Positions 8,255 through 16,174 of a stretch of DNA of 64,000 bases are shown piece after piece. Origin of the DNA: JBFAPK01 sp040676675 (GTDB lineage Bacteria; Actinomycetota; Actinomycetes; Mycobacteriales; Micromonosporaceae); NCBI RefSeq assembly GCF_040676675.1, contig NZ_JBFAPK010000011.1, positions 1 to 64,000 of the forward strand, written 5' to 3'. How positions within the stretch are numbered: the stretch's first letter is position 1; every line of letters starts with the position of its first letter. A program made the translations under genes and the position numbers. The notes beneath the pieces are model-generated. The model was given only the letters and a program-made list of their open reading frames with translations. It ran no database searches and was not told the DNA's origin.

Positions 8255-8884
8255 CTACTTTCCGTCCGCCTTCGCGCGCAGGCCGGCGAGGAGCAGCTCC
8301 AGGCCGTACGCGAAGTGCTCCTCGGGGTGCGGCGCCGGGATGTGGTCGAGCGCGGCGAGCAGGTTCGGGTGGCGCCCCGGGTCGAGCGCGCCGGCCAGCC
8401 GCGCGACGGCTGGCCCGCCCCCGTCCGGCAGCCGCGCGGCGGCCTGCTCCTCGATGGTGTGCCCGACCACGTAGTACGTGAGGGTGTCCACCGCCCACGT
8501 GGCGTCGCGCGCGCTCAGGCCGGCGCCGCGCAGGATGCCGATCGCGGCCTCCCCGTAGGCGAGCGCGTTCGGCTCGGGAAAGAAGGTGCCCGCGAAGATC
8601 CGGGCGCCGTCGCGGCGGGAGAGCAGCGCGCGGCGCAGCCGCCGGGCCAGCTCGGCGAGGCGCTCGGGCCAGGGCCGGACCGGGTCGAGCCCGTCGGCCA
8701 CGCCGGCCAGCATCGCCTCCGCCATCGCCTCCAGCAGCGCCTGTTTGCTGGCGAAGTGCCAGTACGTCGCGCCGTTCTGCACGCCGAGCGCGCTGGCGAG
8801 CCGGCGCATGGTGAGCTGCTCGATCCCGACCTCGTCGAGCAGGTCGAGGGCCCGGGCGAGCACCTGGTCGCGGGTGAGCCGCAT
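8255..8884 (-). CDS. TetR-family transcriptional repressor
   Basis: 209 aa from the ATG at 8884, with GAGGGG 5 nt upstream. Upstream in-frame starts would run through the operator region. The N-terminal helix-turn-helix spans about residues 8-55 (LTMRRLASALGVQNGATYWHFASKQ). The C-terminal half matches the TetR_C ligand-binding type of tetracycline-repressor-like regulators. It is divergent from the quinone oxidoreductase gene, with paired palindromes between them, so it probably represses that gene and itself until a small ligand binds. Confidence 0.9.
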   Translation of the reverse strand: MRLTRDQVLARALDLLDEVGIEQLTMRRLASALGVQNGATYWHFASKQALLEAMAEAMLAGVADGLDPVRPWPERLAELARRLRRALLSRRDGARIFAGTFFPEPNALAYGEAAIGILRGAGLSARDATWAVDTLTYYVVGHTIEEQAAARLPDGGGPAVARLAGALDPGRHPNLLAALDHIPAPHPEEHFAYGLELLLAGLRAKADGK

Positions 8885-8947
8885 TCGTACCCCTCGCAAA
8901 TCCCGCTCGTAAATCGCGTTGACCTCGCCCACCATCGTGCCGCAAAC

Positions 8948-8978
8948 TTCAACAGCGTTAAAGTTCAACACCGTTGAA
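8948..8978. promoter_or_regulatory. tandem TetR operator candidates
   Basis: A perfect palindrome, TTCAACACCGTTGAA, lies at 8964-8978. A near-identical copy, TTCAACAGCGTTAAA (one mismatch to symmetry), lies at 8948-8962. They abut almost end to end in the divergent TetR/oxidoreductase promoter region. This is the classic layout for an autoregulating TetR repressor. Confidence 0.75.
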
Positions 8979-9096
8979 GTACCCGTACCGAGGGGAGGCC
9001 CGATGCTGATCCGCAACACGCCGTGACCCGCCGCCGCGCACCGGCACCCGCCGGCACGCGGCCTCCCGGTTCCGCGGCGAGAGAGAGGCGAGAGAG

Positions 9097-10050
9097 ATGC
9101 GCGTGGTCAGGTTCCATCGGTACGGCGGTCCGGAGGTGCTCCGGATCGACGAGACGCCCCGACCCGTGCCGGGCGAGGGCGAGCTGCTGATCGAGGTGAG
9201 CCTCGCCGGGGTCACGCTCCCGGTGGTACGACTGACCCACGGCGACGGGACCGGCGGAGGCGTACCGCTGCCGTACGCGCCGGGCGGCGAGGTGGTCGGC
9301 CGGGTGCGCGCCGTCGGCCCCGGGGTCACCGGCTGGCGGGTCGGGCAGCGGGCCGCCGGGCTCGCCTTCTCCGGCGCGTACGCCGAGTTCGTCGCGGTGC
9401 CCGCGGCGATGCTGGCCGCCGTGCCGGACGGCGTCGCCGACGCGGCGGCGCTCGGGCTGGTACGCGGCGGCCAGGTGGCGCTCGGCGCGCTGCGCGCGGG
9501 GCGGCTCGAACCCGGCGAGAGCGTGCTGGTCACCGGCGCGGCCGGCGGCGTCGGCCACCTGGCCGTGCAGCTCGCCCGGGCGCTCGGCGCGGGTCGGGTG
9601 GTCGCCGCGACCGGTACGCCGGGCAAGGCCGACTTCCTGCGCGGCCTCGGCGTGGACGAGCTGGTCGACTACGGCGACCCGGACGGCGACTGGGGCGACC
9701 CGGTCGACGTGGTGCTCGACGGCGTCGGCGGCGACGTACAGGAGCGCGGGCTGCGGGCGCTGCGATCGCTGGGCCGGCTGGTCGACTACAACGGTGTCGG
9801 CGGGCCAATCGACAGCAACCAGCTTCGCATGCGGGGCCAGTCCCTGGTCGGCTTCGCGATGGCCCACCTGGTCGGTCAGCGGCCCGAGGTCTACGAGCGC
9901 CACCGGCGGGAGCTCTGGCAGTTCGCGATCGACGGGGCGGTTCGCCCGGCCGTCCACGCGACGCTGCCGCTCGACGGCGCCGCCGAGGCGCACCGGATCG
10001 TCGAGTCCCGCGCCAACCTCGGCAAGGTTGTCCTCGACCTCACCCGGTGA
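9097..10050 (+). CDS. NADPH:quinone oxidoreductase (zinc-independent MDR family)
   Basis: 317 aa medium-chain dehydrogenase/reductase. The N-terminal GroES-like domain is followed by a Rossmann domain with GAAGGVGHLAVQLARALG. It lacks the catalytic Cys/His zinc ligands and the structural four-Cys lobe of alcohol dehydrogenases, as in QOR-type enzymes that reduce quinones or enones with NADPH. It is divergent from a TetR gene across a 212-bp operator region, which suggests induction by a small electrophile or quinone. A short near-duplication (CCTCGACC[T/C]CACCCGGTGA) covers and follows its stop codon. Confidence 0.9.
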   Translation: MRVVRFHRYGGPEVLRIDETPRPVPGEGELLIEVSLAGVTLPVVRLTHGDGTGGGVPLPYAPGGEVVGRVRAVGPGVTGWRVGQRAAGLAFSGAYAEFVAVPAAMLAAVPDGVADAAALGLVRGGQVALGALRAGRLEPGESVLVTGAAGGVGHLAVQLARALGAGRVVAATGTPGKADFLRGLGVDELVDYGDPDGDWGDPVDVVLDGVGGDVQERGLRALRSLGRLVDYNGVGGPIDSNQLRMRGQSLVGFAMAHLVGQRPEVYERHRRELWQFAIDGAVRPAVHATLPLDGAAEAHRIVESRANLGKVVLDLTR

Positions 10051-10084
10051 GCGTGGTCCTCGACCCCACCCGGTGACCCGGGGG

Positions 10085-10822
10085 TCAGGCCGACCCGCGG
10101 GCGGGCGTGTCCGCGCCCGCCGACCGGCAGCAGGCGTCGACGCAGCCCGGCCCGCAGCCGCACCCGCCCGCCTCCCCGTCGCCGACGGCGGGGACGGCGC
10201 AGTCGTCGCAGTGCTCGCCGCGCCAGGCCGCGACCCCCTCGCGGAGGGCGACGGCGGCGATGACCAGACCGGCGACCGTGTCCGCCCAGGACCAGCCGAG
10301 CGCGGCGTTGAGCACGAGGCCGACCAGCAGGATCGCGGAGAGGTACGTGCAGAGCAGCGTCTGGGTGGAGTCGGCGACCACGGTGGCCGAGCCGAGTTCC
10401 CGCCCGGTGCGGCGCTTGGCGCGGACCAGCAGCGGCATCACCACCACGGACGCGACGGCGATCCCGATCCCGGCCGGCGACGGCTCGGCCTCGCCCCGGC
10501 CGAGCAGCGACCGGACGGCGTCCACGCCGATCCAGGCCGCCAGGGCGAAGAACGACAGCGCGATCAGCCGCAGCGCGCGCCGCTCCCGGGCCTCGGGGAC
10601 CCGGGACCGGAACTGCCAGATCACCACCAGGGCGGAGGAGACCTCGATGAAGGAGTCGAGGCCGAAGCCGAGCAGCGCGGTCGAGGAGGCCGCGGCGCCG
10701 GCCGCCACGGCGACGACGCCTTCGAGCAGGTTGTATCCGGCGGTGACGTACGCCAGCCGCAGGCTGCGCCGGTTGAGCGAGGCGCGCCGCCCCGGGCTCA
10801 GGGCCGGCGGCGCGGTACTCAC
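10085..10822 (-). CDS. cation diffusion facilitator family metal transporter
   Basis: 245 aa from a GTG at 10822 that overlaps the stop of the ArsR gene (GTGA). Several membrane helices are evident, with intramembrane acidic motifs FGLDSFIEVSS and ADSTQTLLCTYLS at the positions of CDF metal sites (D/H-x3-D/E). The C-terminus is rich in Cys and His (HCDDC, CGCGPGCVDACC), which may form a cytoplasmic metal-buffering tail. The coupled ArsR sensor supports metal efflux. The Cys-rich tail suggests a soft metal such as Cd, Pb or Zn. It is shorter than full CDFs and lacks the usual C-terminal ferredoxin-like domain. Confidence 0.85.
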   Translation of the reverse strand: MSTAPPALSPGRRASLNRRSLRLAYVTAGYNLLEGVVAVAAGAAASSTALLGFGLDSFIEVSSALVVIWQFRSRVPEARERRALRLIALSFFALAAWIGVDAVRSLLGRGEAEPSPAGIGIAVASVVVMPLLVRAKRRTGRELGSATVVADSTQTLLCTYLSAILLVGLVLNAALGWSWADTVAGLVIAAVALREGVAAWRGEHCDDCAVPAVGDGEAGGCGCGPGCVDACCRSAGADTPARGSA

Positions 10823-11223
10823 CGGGCCGCCCCCGCCGGTGCGACGGCGGCATCGTCCGGGCGCAGCGCGACGGCCGCATCGCCCGGGTGCAGCGCGACG
10901 GCGGCGCCGGTCGCGGCCAGGACCGCCTCGGCGGCCTGGAGCAGCTCCATCAGCTCGGGCCGGGTCAGCGCGTAGAACGACTGCCGGCCCTGGACGCGGT
11001 AGTCGACCAGGCCGCAGTCCCGCAGGCAGGCGAGGTGCTTGGAGACCGTCGACTGGGCCAGGCCGAGTTCGCCGGTCAGGTCCACCACCCGCGCCTCGCC
11101 GGCCACGAGCCGCCGCACGATCCGCAGCCGGGTCTCGTCCGCCAGCGACCGGAACAGCGCGACGGCCGGCGTCATCCCGGCCGCGATGTTCGCGGTCACA
11201 CACTCCCCACCATTCATCGCCAT
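10819..11223 (-). CDS. ArsR/SmtB-family metal sensor, CmtR-like
   Basis: 134 aa with a winged helix (LGLAQSTVSKHLACLRDCGLVDY). Cys66 and Cys70 in ACLRDCGLV match the two recognition-helix cysteines of Mycobacterium tuberculosis CmtR (CLxxCGLV), which bind Cd/Pb. CmtR's third, C-terminal cysteine is missing. The tail is instead a degenerate repeat, AAVALHPGD / AAVALRPDD. An N-terminal Cys8 is present if translation starts at the upstream ATG (11223) or 11217, but not at the GTG at 11199. It is coupled to the CDF exporter and should repress that operon until metal binds. Confidence 0.85.
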   Translation of the reverse strand: MAMNGGECVTANIAAGMTPAVALFRSLADETRLRIVRRLVAGEARVVDLTGELGLAQSTVSKHLACLRDCGLVDYRVQGRQSFYALTRPELMELLQAAEAVLAATGAAVALHPGDAAVALRPDDAAVAPAGAAR

Positions 11224-11279
11224 GACGCGATGATAACCGTATTCGGCGATGGTTCTCCGGTTCTCGTAGGATCCCTAGG

Positions 11280-11690
11280 ATGCGGCAGCCGGTGATCTTC
11301 GATCTCTTCCACACCCTCGTGCACGGCGCCGACGGCGCCCGCGACCGGGTGGTCGGCGAGATGGCGCGCGTGGTCGGGGTGGACCCGGCCGCCACGCTCG
11401 ACGTACTCGACGCGCTGCGGGCCGACGGGCACCCGCTGGCCCTGGTCAGCAACGCCACGTCGGACACCGCCGAGGCATGGCCGGATGGCCCGCTCGCCCG
11501 TCGCTTCGACGTCGCGGTCTTCTCCTGCGAGGTCGGACTGGCCAAGCCGGACCCGGCGATCTACCGCGCCGCCGCCGACCGGTTGGGCGCCGACCCGGCC
11601 GGGTGCGTCTTCGTCGGCGACGGTGCGGACGGCGAACTCGCCGGCGCGGCGGACGCGTACCCCAACCCGGTAGCCGGCGCGCGACCCTGA
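11280..11690 (+). CDS. small HAD-superfamily hydrolase-like protein, cap-deleted
   Basis: 136 aa against about 200-230 for related HAD proteins. Motif I is FDLFHTL: the nucleophile Asp8 is present, but the +2 residue is Phe rather than Asp, as in dehalogenase-like members. Motif II (LVSNAT), motif III (GLAKPDP) and motif IV (VFVGDGADGELAGA) are recognisable. Nearly all of the helical cap expected between motifs I and II is absent, and the C-terminus is short. It starts 56 bp from the divergent ArsR gene. It may be a minimal phosphatase, an internally deleted relic, or non-catalytic. Confidence 0.65.
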   Translation: MRQPVIFDLFHTLVHGADGARDRVVGEMARVVGVDPAATLDVLDALRADGHPLALVSNATSDTAEAWPDGPLARRFDVAVFSCEVGLAKPDPAIYRAAADRLGADPAGCVFVGDGADGELAGAADAYPNPVAGARP

Positions 11691-11712
11691 CCGGCGGCAC
11701 GGCGCCGTCGCC

Positions 11713-12222
11713 TCAGCGCTTCCAGAACTGCCGGGCGGCGTACCCCTCACGCCGGAGCCAGTGCTCCGTGTAGACGATGCGCTCCGGCTCCACCACCACG
11801 AGGGTGTCGCGGGGCGGCTCGGTCAGCGGCCGGCCCCGCTCGGCGTGCTCGTTCTCCCAGCGGAAGGCCGCCCAGTAGTGCGCCCGGTCCGGGTGGTCGG
11901 GAGGCAGCACGCGGGCCTCGCCGAAGAGCTGCGCGCCCCGGCTGCTGGCGAGGCTCACGAGCGGGGCGAAGACGCCGACCGAGACGCGCGGGTCGGCGGC
12001 GATGTTGCGCAGCTTGGGCGAGCGGGGCGCGGCCGTGAACATGACGGCGAGATCCAGCGGGTAGTAGCGCACCGGCGTGGCCAGCGGTCCGTCGGGTCCG
12101 GCGGTGGCGAGCACGCACATGTTCTGCGTGGAGAGCAGGTTGCGGATGCGCTCTTCGAGCCGTTCCCGGGGCAGCCGCCGGGTGGGCGCGGGCTCGGCCA
12201 GCCACGGGTTGGTCAGCGGCAT
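11713..12222 (-). CDS. pyridoxamine 5'-phosphate oxidase-like flavin/F420-binding protein
   Basis: 169 aa with the split-barrel fold. MCVLATAGPDGPLATPVRYYPL is the first strand pair that binds the flavin phosphate; then come FTAAPRSPKLRNIAADPRVSVGVF and a C-terminal basic tail (EGYAARQFWKR). Proteins of this type in actinobacteria use FMN or F420 or bind heme, and most are of unknown physiological substrate. It converges on the HAD gene with a 22-bp gap. Confidence 0.85.
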   Translation of the reverse strand: MPLTNPWLAEPAPTRRLPRERLEERIRNLLSTQNMCVLATAGPDGPLATPVRYYPLDLAVMFTAAPRSPKLRNIAADPRVSVGVFAPLVSLASSRGAQLFGEARVLPPDHPDRAHYWAAFRWENEHAERGRPLTEPPRDTLVVVEPERIVYTEHWLRREGYAARQFWKR

Positions 12223-12316
12223 GCGGTCCCCGTCGGTCGGGAGCCTCGGGCCGGGAGGCCGGACATGATCATGGGGGCGATCCTAGTGCGGGCCCCCCGC
12301 GGCCCGCCTCGTCGAC

Positions 12317-12366
12317 CTAGGGCAAATCGTGGTGATTGGAAATTGGCAAGCAGGGATTTGCCCTAG
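12317..12366. repeat. inverted-repeat element, copy 1
   Basis: 12-bp perfect arms, CTAGGGCAAATC and GATTTGCCCTAG, enclose a 26-nt centre. The same arms and centre length recur at 21692-21749. Read on the opposite strand, the centres also share TCCAATCACC-like sequence. It lies 95 bp upstream of the PNPOx-like gene. It is probably a dispersed palindromic (REP/BIME-like) or terminator element. Confidence 0.8.
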
Positions 12367-12433
12367 ACGGCCAGGTCAGGAGTCTCCCGCCGCGCTGGCC
12401 GGCGGGTTCAACCTCGCCGCCGTGCTGGCCGGA

Positions 12434-12517
12434 AAAGTAAGTCGCTCTTCTCTCTCCACATCTTCGATGGTGTGATCACAACGAATTCGATGTGGAGAGA
12501 AAAGAGCGAACCACTTT
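12434..12517. repeat. 84-nt near-perfect hairpin with palindromic loop
   Basis: Arms of 29 nt (12434-12462 and 12489-12517) pair with four mismatches; the inner 21 bp has only one. The 26-nt loop contains the perfect palindrome TGTGATCACA. It is markedly AT-richer than its surroundings and sits about 105 bp past the end of the minus-strand membrane-protein gene. It could be a strong terminator, a structured RNA or a small non-autonomous element. Confidence 0.7.
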
Positions 12518-12623
12518 CGCCAGGATCACCCTATGTGTCTGCGCGGAGCGGGTCGGCCGCAGCTCCTGGTAAGTGGATGCTCGCGAACCGGCCAGTGCCG
12601 CCGACCGGCCGCGCGGGACAGGG

Positions 12624-14915
12624 TCAGGGCAGCTCGTAGACGGCCATCCGGCCGGCGTCGTACCGGAGCGTGGCGAGCGTACGCAGCTCCGGCGACTCCG
12701 CGCCGATCGTGCGGTCGACGACGAGCCAGCGCACGCCGTCGCGGTCGCGCAGTTCCCGCAGCCCGTCGGCGGTCGGCTCGGTGAACGCCGCGTCGTTGCG
12801 CCGGAGCAGGTCCTGGTCCCAGAACGGGGTGTACGACCCCTGCGCGGCGACCCGGGGCGCGAACCCCCAACCCTCGACCAGCACCCGGCGCTCGCTGTAG
12901 GCGCTGAGCCAGAACGAACGGGCGTCGCACCAGCCGCGGATCACCTGGAGGCAGTGCACGTTGGTGGCGACCACGTCCCTCGGCGAGCTGTGGTCCCGGG
13001 TCCAGCGGGCCGCCTCGATCCGCGAGCGCGGCATCGGCACGTTGGCGTACGCGCCGCCGTTGGGCGACTGCACCGACTTGTACATGTCCATCACCAGGCC
13101 GGGCGCGCCGACGACCAGCACCGCGGTCAGCGCCGCCAGGCCGCCCCGCCCGGCGAGGGCCGGTACGGCGCGCCGGGCCGGTCGCCACAGCGCGGCGGCG
13201 AGCAGGCCGACCGCCAGCAGCCCGGCCGACCACCGCAGCAGCGGTACCAGCGGGTCGAACGCGGTCACCACCTGCGGCGACGGGCCCGCGTACCGGATCT
13301 GGATCATCGTGAGCACGACGCCGAGCGCGAGGGCCAGCCCGCCCAGCCAGGCCTTCTCCCGGGCGTCGAGCCGGGCCCGCTCGAAGACCAGCGCGTACCC
13401 CCAGGCGGAGATCACCACGGCGAAGGCGAAGCCGGTCCGGGTGAAGTACTGGTTGCCGCCGCCGGGCTGCGCCAGCACCAGGTAGAACCCGGGACCGGCG
13501 ACGGCGCCCGCGAGCAGGAAGAGCTGGGACGGGTCGAGCCGGCCCCGGCGCAGCCGCAGCAGCGGCACCACCCCGGCGACCCGGAGCTGCATGTTGATCA
13601 GGAAGGCGGCGACCACCCCGAGGACGACCAGCGGCTGCACCCAGTCGGGCCGGTCGGCCGGCCGCGCCCAGTACGGCTCCAGGCCGCTCAGCCAGCCCGT
13701 CTCCACCCCGTACGCCTGGAAGCGGAAGAGCACCACGGTGGCGAAGAGTTGGGCGGCGCCCGCGACGAGGCCGGCGCCGACCACCGGCCACGGGATGCGG
13801 CGCCGGGCGACCAGCAGGACCAGCGCGGTGAGCGCCAACGCGGCGGCGACGACCGGTACGGAACTCGCCTTGGCCCCGCTGGAGGCGAACATCAGCAGCG
13901 TGGCGAGGACGAACGCGCCGGGCAACCCCATCGGCGGCACCGGCCGGTCGGGCCGGCGGTCGACCAGCTCCACGAGCGGCACGATCAGGGCGATCAACAG
14001 CACCCAGCTGTAGATCATCGACATGCCGTGCCAGATCACGAACGACGCCTGGGTGCCGAACGGCATGGAGACCGGGTGGGTGTAGTTCGTCTCGCCGATC
14101 ACGAAGAAGAGGGCGGCGGCCCCGGCGCCCACGTACGGCCGGCCGCTGACCCGCCAGCCCAGTACGGCGGTGAGCAGGATCGCCCCGGCGCAGAGCCCCG
14201 GTACGGCCAGCCGCAGCGCCACCACGGTCAGGTCCACGTGCCCGATCAGGCTGATCGCCGCCATGTGCACGTACCCGAACCAGTGGTAGTACAGCGGCTC
14301 GCCCGCGACCTGGGGCACGTGGATCGGGAACTGGTGCTTCGCCTCCCCGGCCAGCGACAGCTGGTACGCGAGGTCCAGGTACTGCCGGGTGCCCTCCGAG
14401 GTGGGCAGGACCGGGTTGCGCTCCAGGAACGTGTAGGAGAGGTAGGTGGTGAAGAAGGCGACGGCGCCCGCCACCGACCAGGACCAGCCGACGGGCGCCG
14501 TCCGGGCGTAGTCGCGGACCAGCCAGTGCCGGCGCAGCCGGGGTACGGCCGCGAAGGGCACGACGACCGCCAGCGGCCAGAGCCAGAGCCAGTCGCGCAG
14601 GTCGAGCAGCGCGGCGAGGGTCCAGGCCGGCAGCTCCAGCGCCAGGCCGACGGCGGTGCCCAGGACGACGTCCTCCACCAGGGTGTGCGGCCGGCCGCGC
14701 AGCGCCCGGTAGACCAGCGTGCCGGGGAGCAGCAACGCGAGCAGGACGTACCCGGCGTAGCGGGCCACGTCGAGCGGCGAGGTGCCGGCGGCGACCAGCA
14801 CCGCGGCGAAGTAGCCGACCCCGGCGACCAGCGGCAGCCAGCGCCGCGGCGCCGACGGCGGGGTACGGCCCGGCGCGGACGCCGCCGTGGCGTCCGCACG
14901 GGTCAGGGCGCTCAT
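12624..14915 (-). CDS. large polytopic membrane protein, putative GT-C-type glycosyltransferase
   Basis: 763 aa with roughly 14 or more hydrophobic helices and a C-terminal soluble domain of about 150 residues. The first large loop carries the motifs YLDLAYQLSLAGEAKHQ and GEPLYYHWFGYVHMA, like the charged first loops of lipid-linked-sugar-dependent GT-C enzymes. Its ATG overlaps the stop of the GT2 gene (ATGA). GT2 enzymes of that type make polyprenyl-phosphate sugars, so this protein would fit as the membrane transferase that uses them on a surface glycan or protein. Family assignment is by architecture and context. Confidence 0.65.
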   Translation of the reverse strand: MSALTRADATAASAPGRTPPSAPRRWLPLVAGVGYFAAVLVAAGTSPLDVARYAGYVLLALLLPGTLVYRALRGRPHTLVEDVVLGTAVGLALELPAWTLAALLDLRDWLWLWPLAVVVPFAAVPRLRRHWLVRDYARTAPVGWSWSVAGAVAFFTTYLSYTFLERNPVLPTSEGTRQYLDLAYQLSLAGEAKHQFPIHVPQVAGEPLYYHWFGYVHMAAISLIGHVDLTVVALRLAVPGLCAGAILLTAVLGWRVSGRPYVGAGAAALFFVIGETNYTHPVSMPFGTQASFVIWHGMSMIYSWVLLIALIVPLVELVDRRPDRPVPPMGLPGAFVLATLLMFASSGAKASSVPVVAAALALTALVLLVARRRIPWPVVGAGLVAGAAQLFATVVLFRFQAYGVETGWLSGLEPYWARPADRPDWVQPLVVLGVVAAFLINMQLRVAGVVPLLRLRRGRLDPSQLFLLAGAVAGPGFYLVLAQPGGGNQYFTRTGFAFAVVISAWGYALVFERARLDAREKAWLGGLALALGVVLTMIQIRYAGPSPQVVTAFDPLVPLLRWSAGLLAVGLLAAALWRPARRAVPALAGRGGLAALTAVLVVGAPGLVMDMYKSVQSPNGGAYANVPMPRSRIEAARWTRDHSSPRDVVATNVHCLQVIRGWCDARSFWLSAYSERRVLVEGWGFAPRVAAQGSYTPFWDQDLLRRNDAAFTEPTADGLRELRDRDGVRWLVVDRTIGAESPELRTLATLRYDAGRMAVYELP

Positions 14916-16066
14916 CCGGCGCGTCCCGGCCGGGCCGCCGTCTCGGCGAGGTCGTCCTCGTCGCCGGCCGTCCGGGCCGGCAGGGGCGCCGTCAACCGGG
15001 CGAGCCCGGCGGGCGCCGGCTCGGCGCTCTCCGGGGCCGGCCGGGCACCCGGCTGGGGGTCGGCCGGCCGGGCTGCCGGCTCCGAATCGACCGGCTGCGG
15101 GTCGAGCGGCTGCGGGTCGAGCGGCTCCAGGTCGGCGGTGTCGGAGCCGACGAAGTAGCTCGGCCGGTCCTGGACCGCCACGTAGATCCGGGCCACGTAC
15201 TCGCCGAGCAGGCCCAAGCAGAGCAGTTGCACCGCGCCGAGGAAGAGAATCGCCACGTAGAGCGACGCCCAGCCGGCGACGGTCGAGTCGAGCAGGTACG
15301 CCACGAACGCGACCACGAGCAGCACCGTGCAGAGCAGCATCCCGCCCGCGCCGAGCCAGGTGGCCACCCGCAGCGGCGCGGCCGAGAAGCTGGTGATGCT
15401 GTCCACCGCCAGCCGCAGCATCCGCGACAGCGAGTACTTGGTGCGGCCGGCCGCGCGCTCCTCGCGTACGTAGTGCACCTCGCCGCTCGGGAAGCCGAGC
15501 CAGGGCACCACCAGCCGCAGCACCGGCCGCCGCTCGGGCAGCTCCCGCAGCGCCTCCACGGTGGCCCGGCTGAGCAGCCGGAAGTCCCCCGCGTGCGCCG
15601 GGATGCTGTTGCCGACGAGCCGGCGCACCACCCGGTAGTAGCCCCCGGCGGTCCAGCGCTTGAACGACGTGTCGGTGGAGCGGTCGGCGCGTACGCCGTA
15701 GACGATGTCGAGCCCGTCGGCGCGGGCCAGCCGCAGCATCTCGACCACGGTCTCCGGCGGGTCCTGCAGGTCGGCGTCGAGGCTGGCCACGTACGCGCCC
15801 CGGGCCCGGAACAGGCCGGCGGTGAGCGCGGCCTGGTGGCCGCTGTTGCGCCGGAGCCGGATCACCCGCAGCTGCGGCCAGGAGCGGCGCAGTCCGGCGA
15901 GGACGGCCGGGGTGTTGTCCACGCTGCCGTCGTCGACGGCGACCACCTCGTACGGTTCCGCGAGGCCGTCGAGGACGCCGCGCAGCCGTGGGGCGAAGAG
16001 CGGCAGCACGCTCTCCTCGTTGAACATCGGCACCACGACGGAGAGCACCGGCTCCGGTTGTGCCAC
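14912..16066 (-). CDS. polyprenyl-phosphate glycosyltransferase (GT2, DPM1/GtrB-like)
   Basis: 384 aa from the GTG at 16066, with AAGGGAAGG upstream; the longer open frame adds an implausible leader. The GT-A domain has VVVPMFNEE, DDGSVDNT and DADLQDPPE (metal-binding DxD), then a segment like other polyprenyl-P-hexose synthases. Two membrane helices follow near residues 235-300. The last 80 or so residues form a Pro/Ala/Glu-rich cytoplasmic tail with a small LDPQP repeat. It should transfer a nucleotide sugar to undecaprenyl or decaprenyl phosphate. It is coupled to the large membrane protein, its probable consumer. Confidence 0.88.
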   Translation of the reverse strand: MAQPEPVLSVVVPMFNEESVLPLFAPRLRGVLDGLAEPYEVVAVDDGSVDNTPAVLAGLRRSWPQLRVIRLRRNSGHQAALTAGLFRARGAYVASLDADLQDPPETVVEMLRLARADGLDIVYGVRADRSTDTSFKRWTAGGYYRVVRRLVGNSIPAHAGDFRLLSRATVEALRELPERRPVLRLVVPWLGFPSGEVHYVREERAAGRTKYSLSRMLRLAVDSITSFSAAPLRVATWLGAGGMLLCTVLLVVAFVAYLLDSTVAGWASLYVAILFLGAVQLLCLGLLGEYVARIYVAVQDRPSYFVGSDTADLEPLDPQPLDPQPVDSEPAARPADPQPGARPAPESAEPAPAGLARLTAPLPARTAGDEDDLAETAARPGRAG

Positions 16067-16174
16067 GCCCCGGCACCTTCCCTTCGGTTGGACCTGCGGA
16101 CAGCCGAACGCTACCAGTCGCCGATCGTGACGGCGGTCACGCCCGCCGGCCCCCGGCACGTACCAGGTGGAGGC

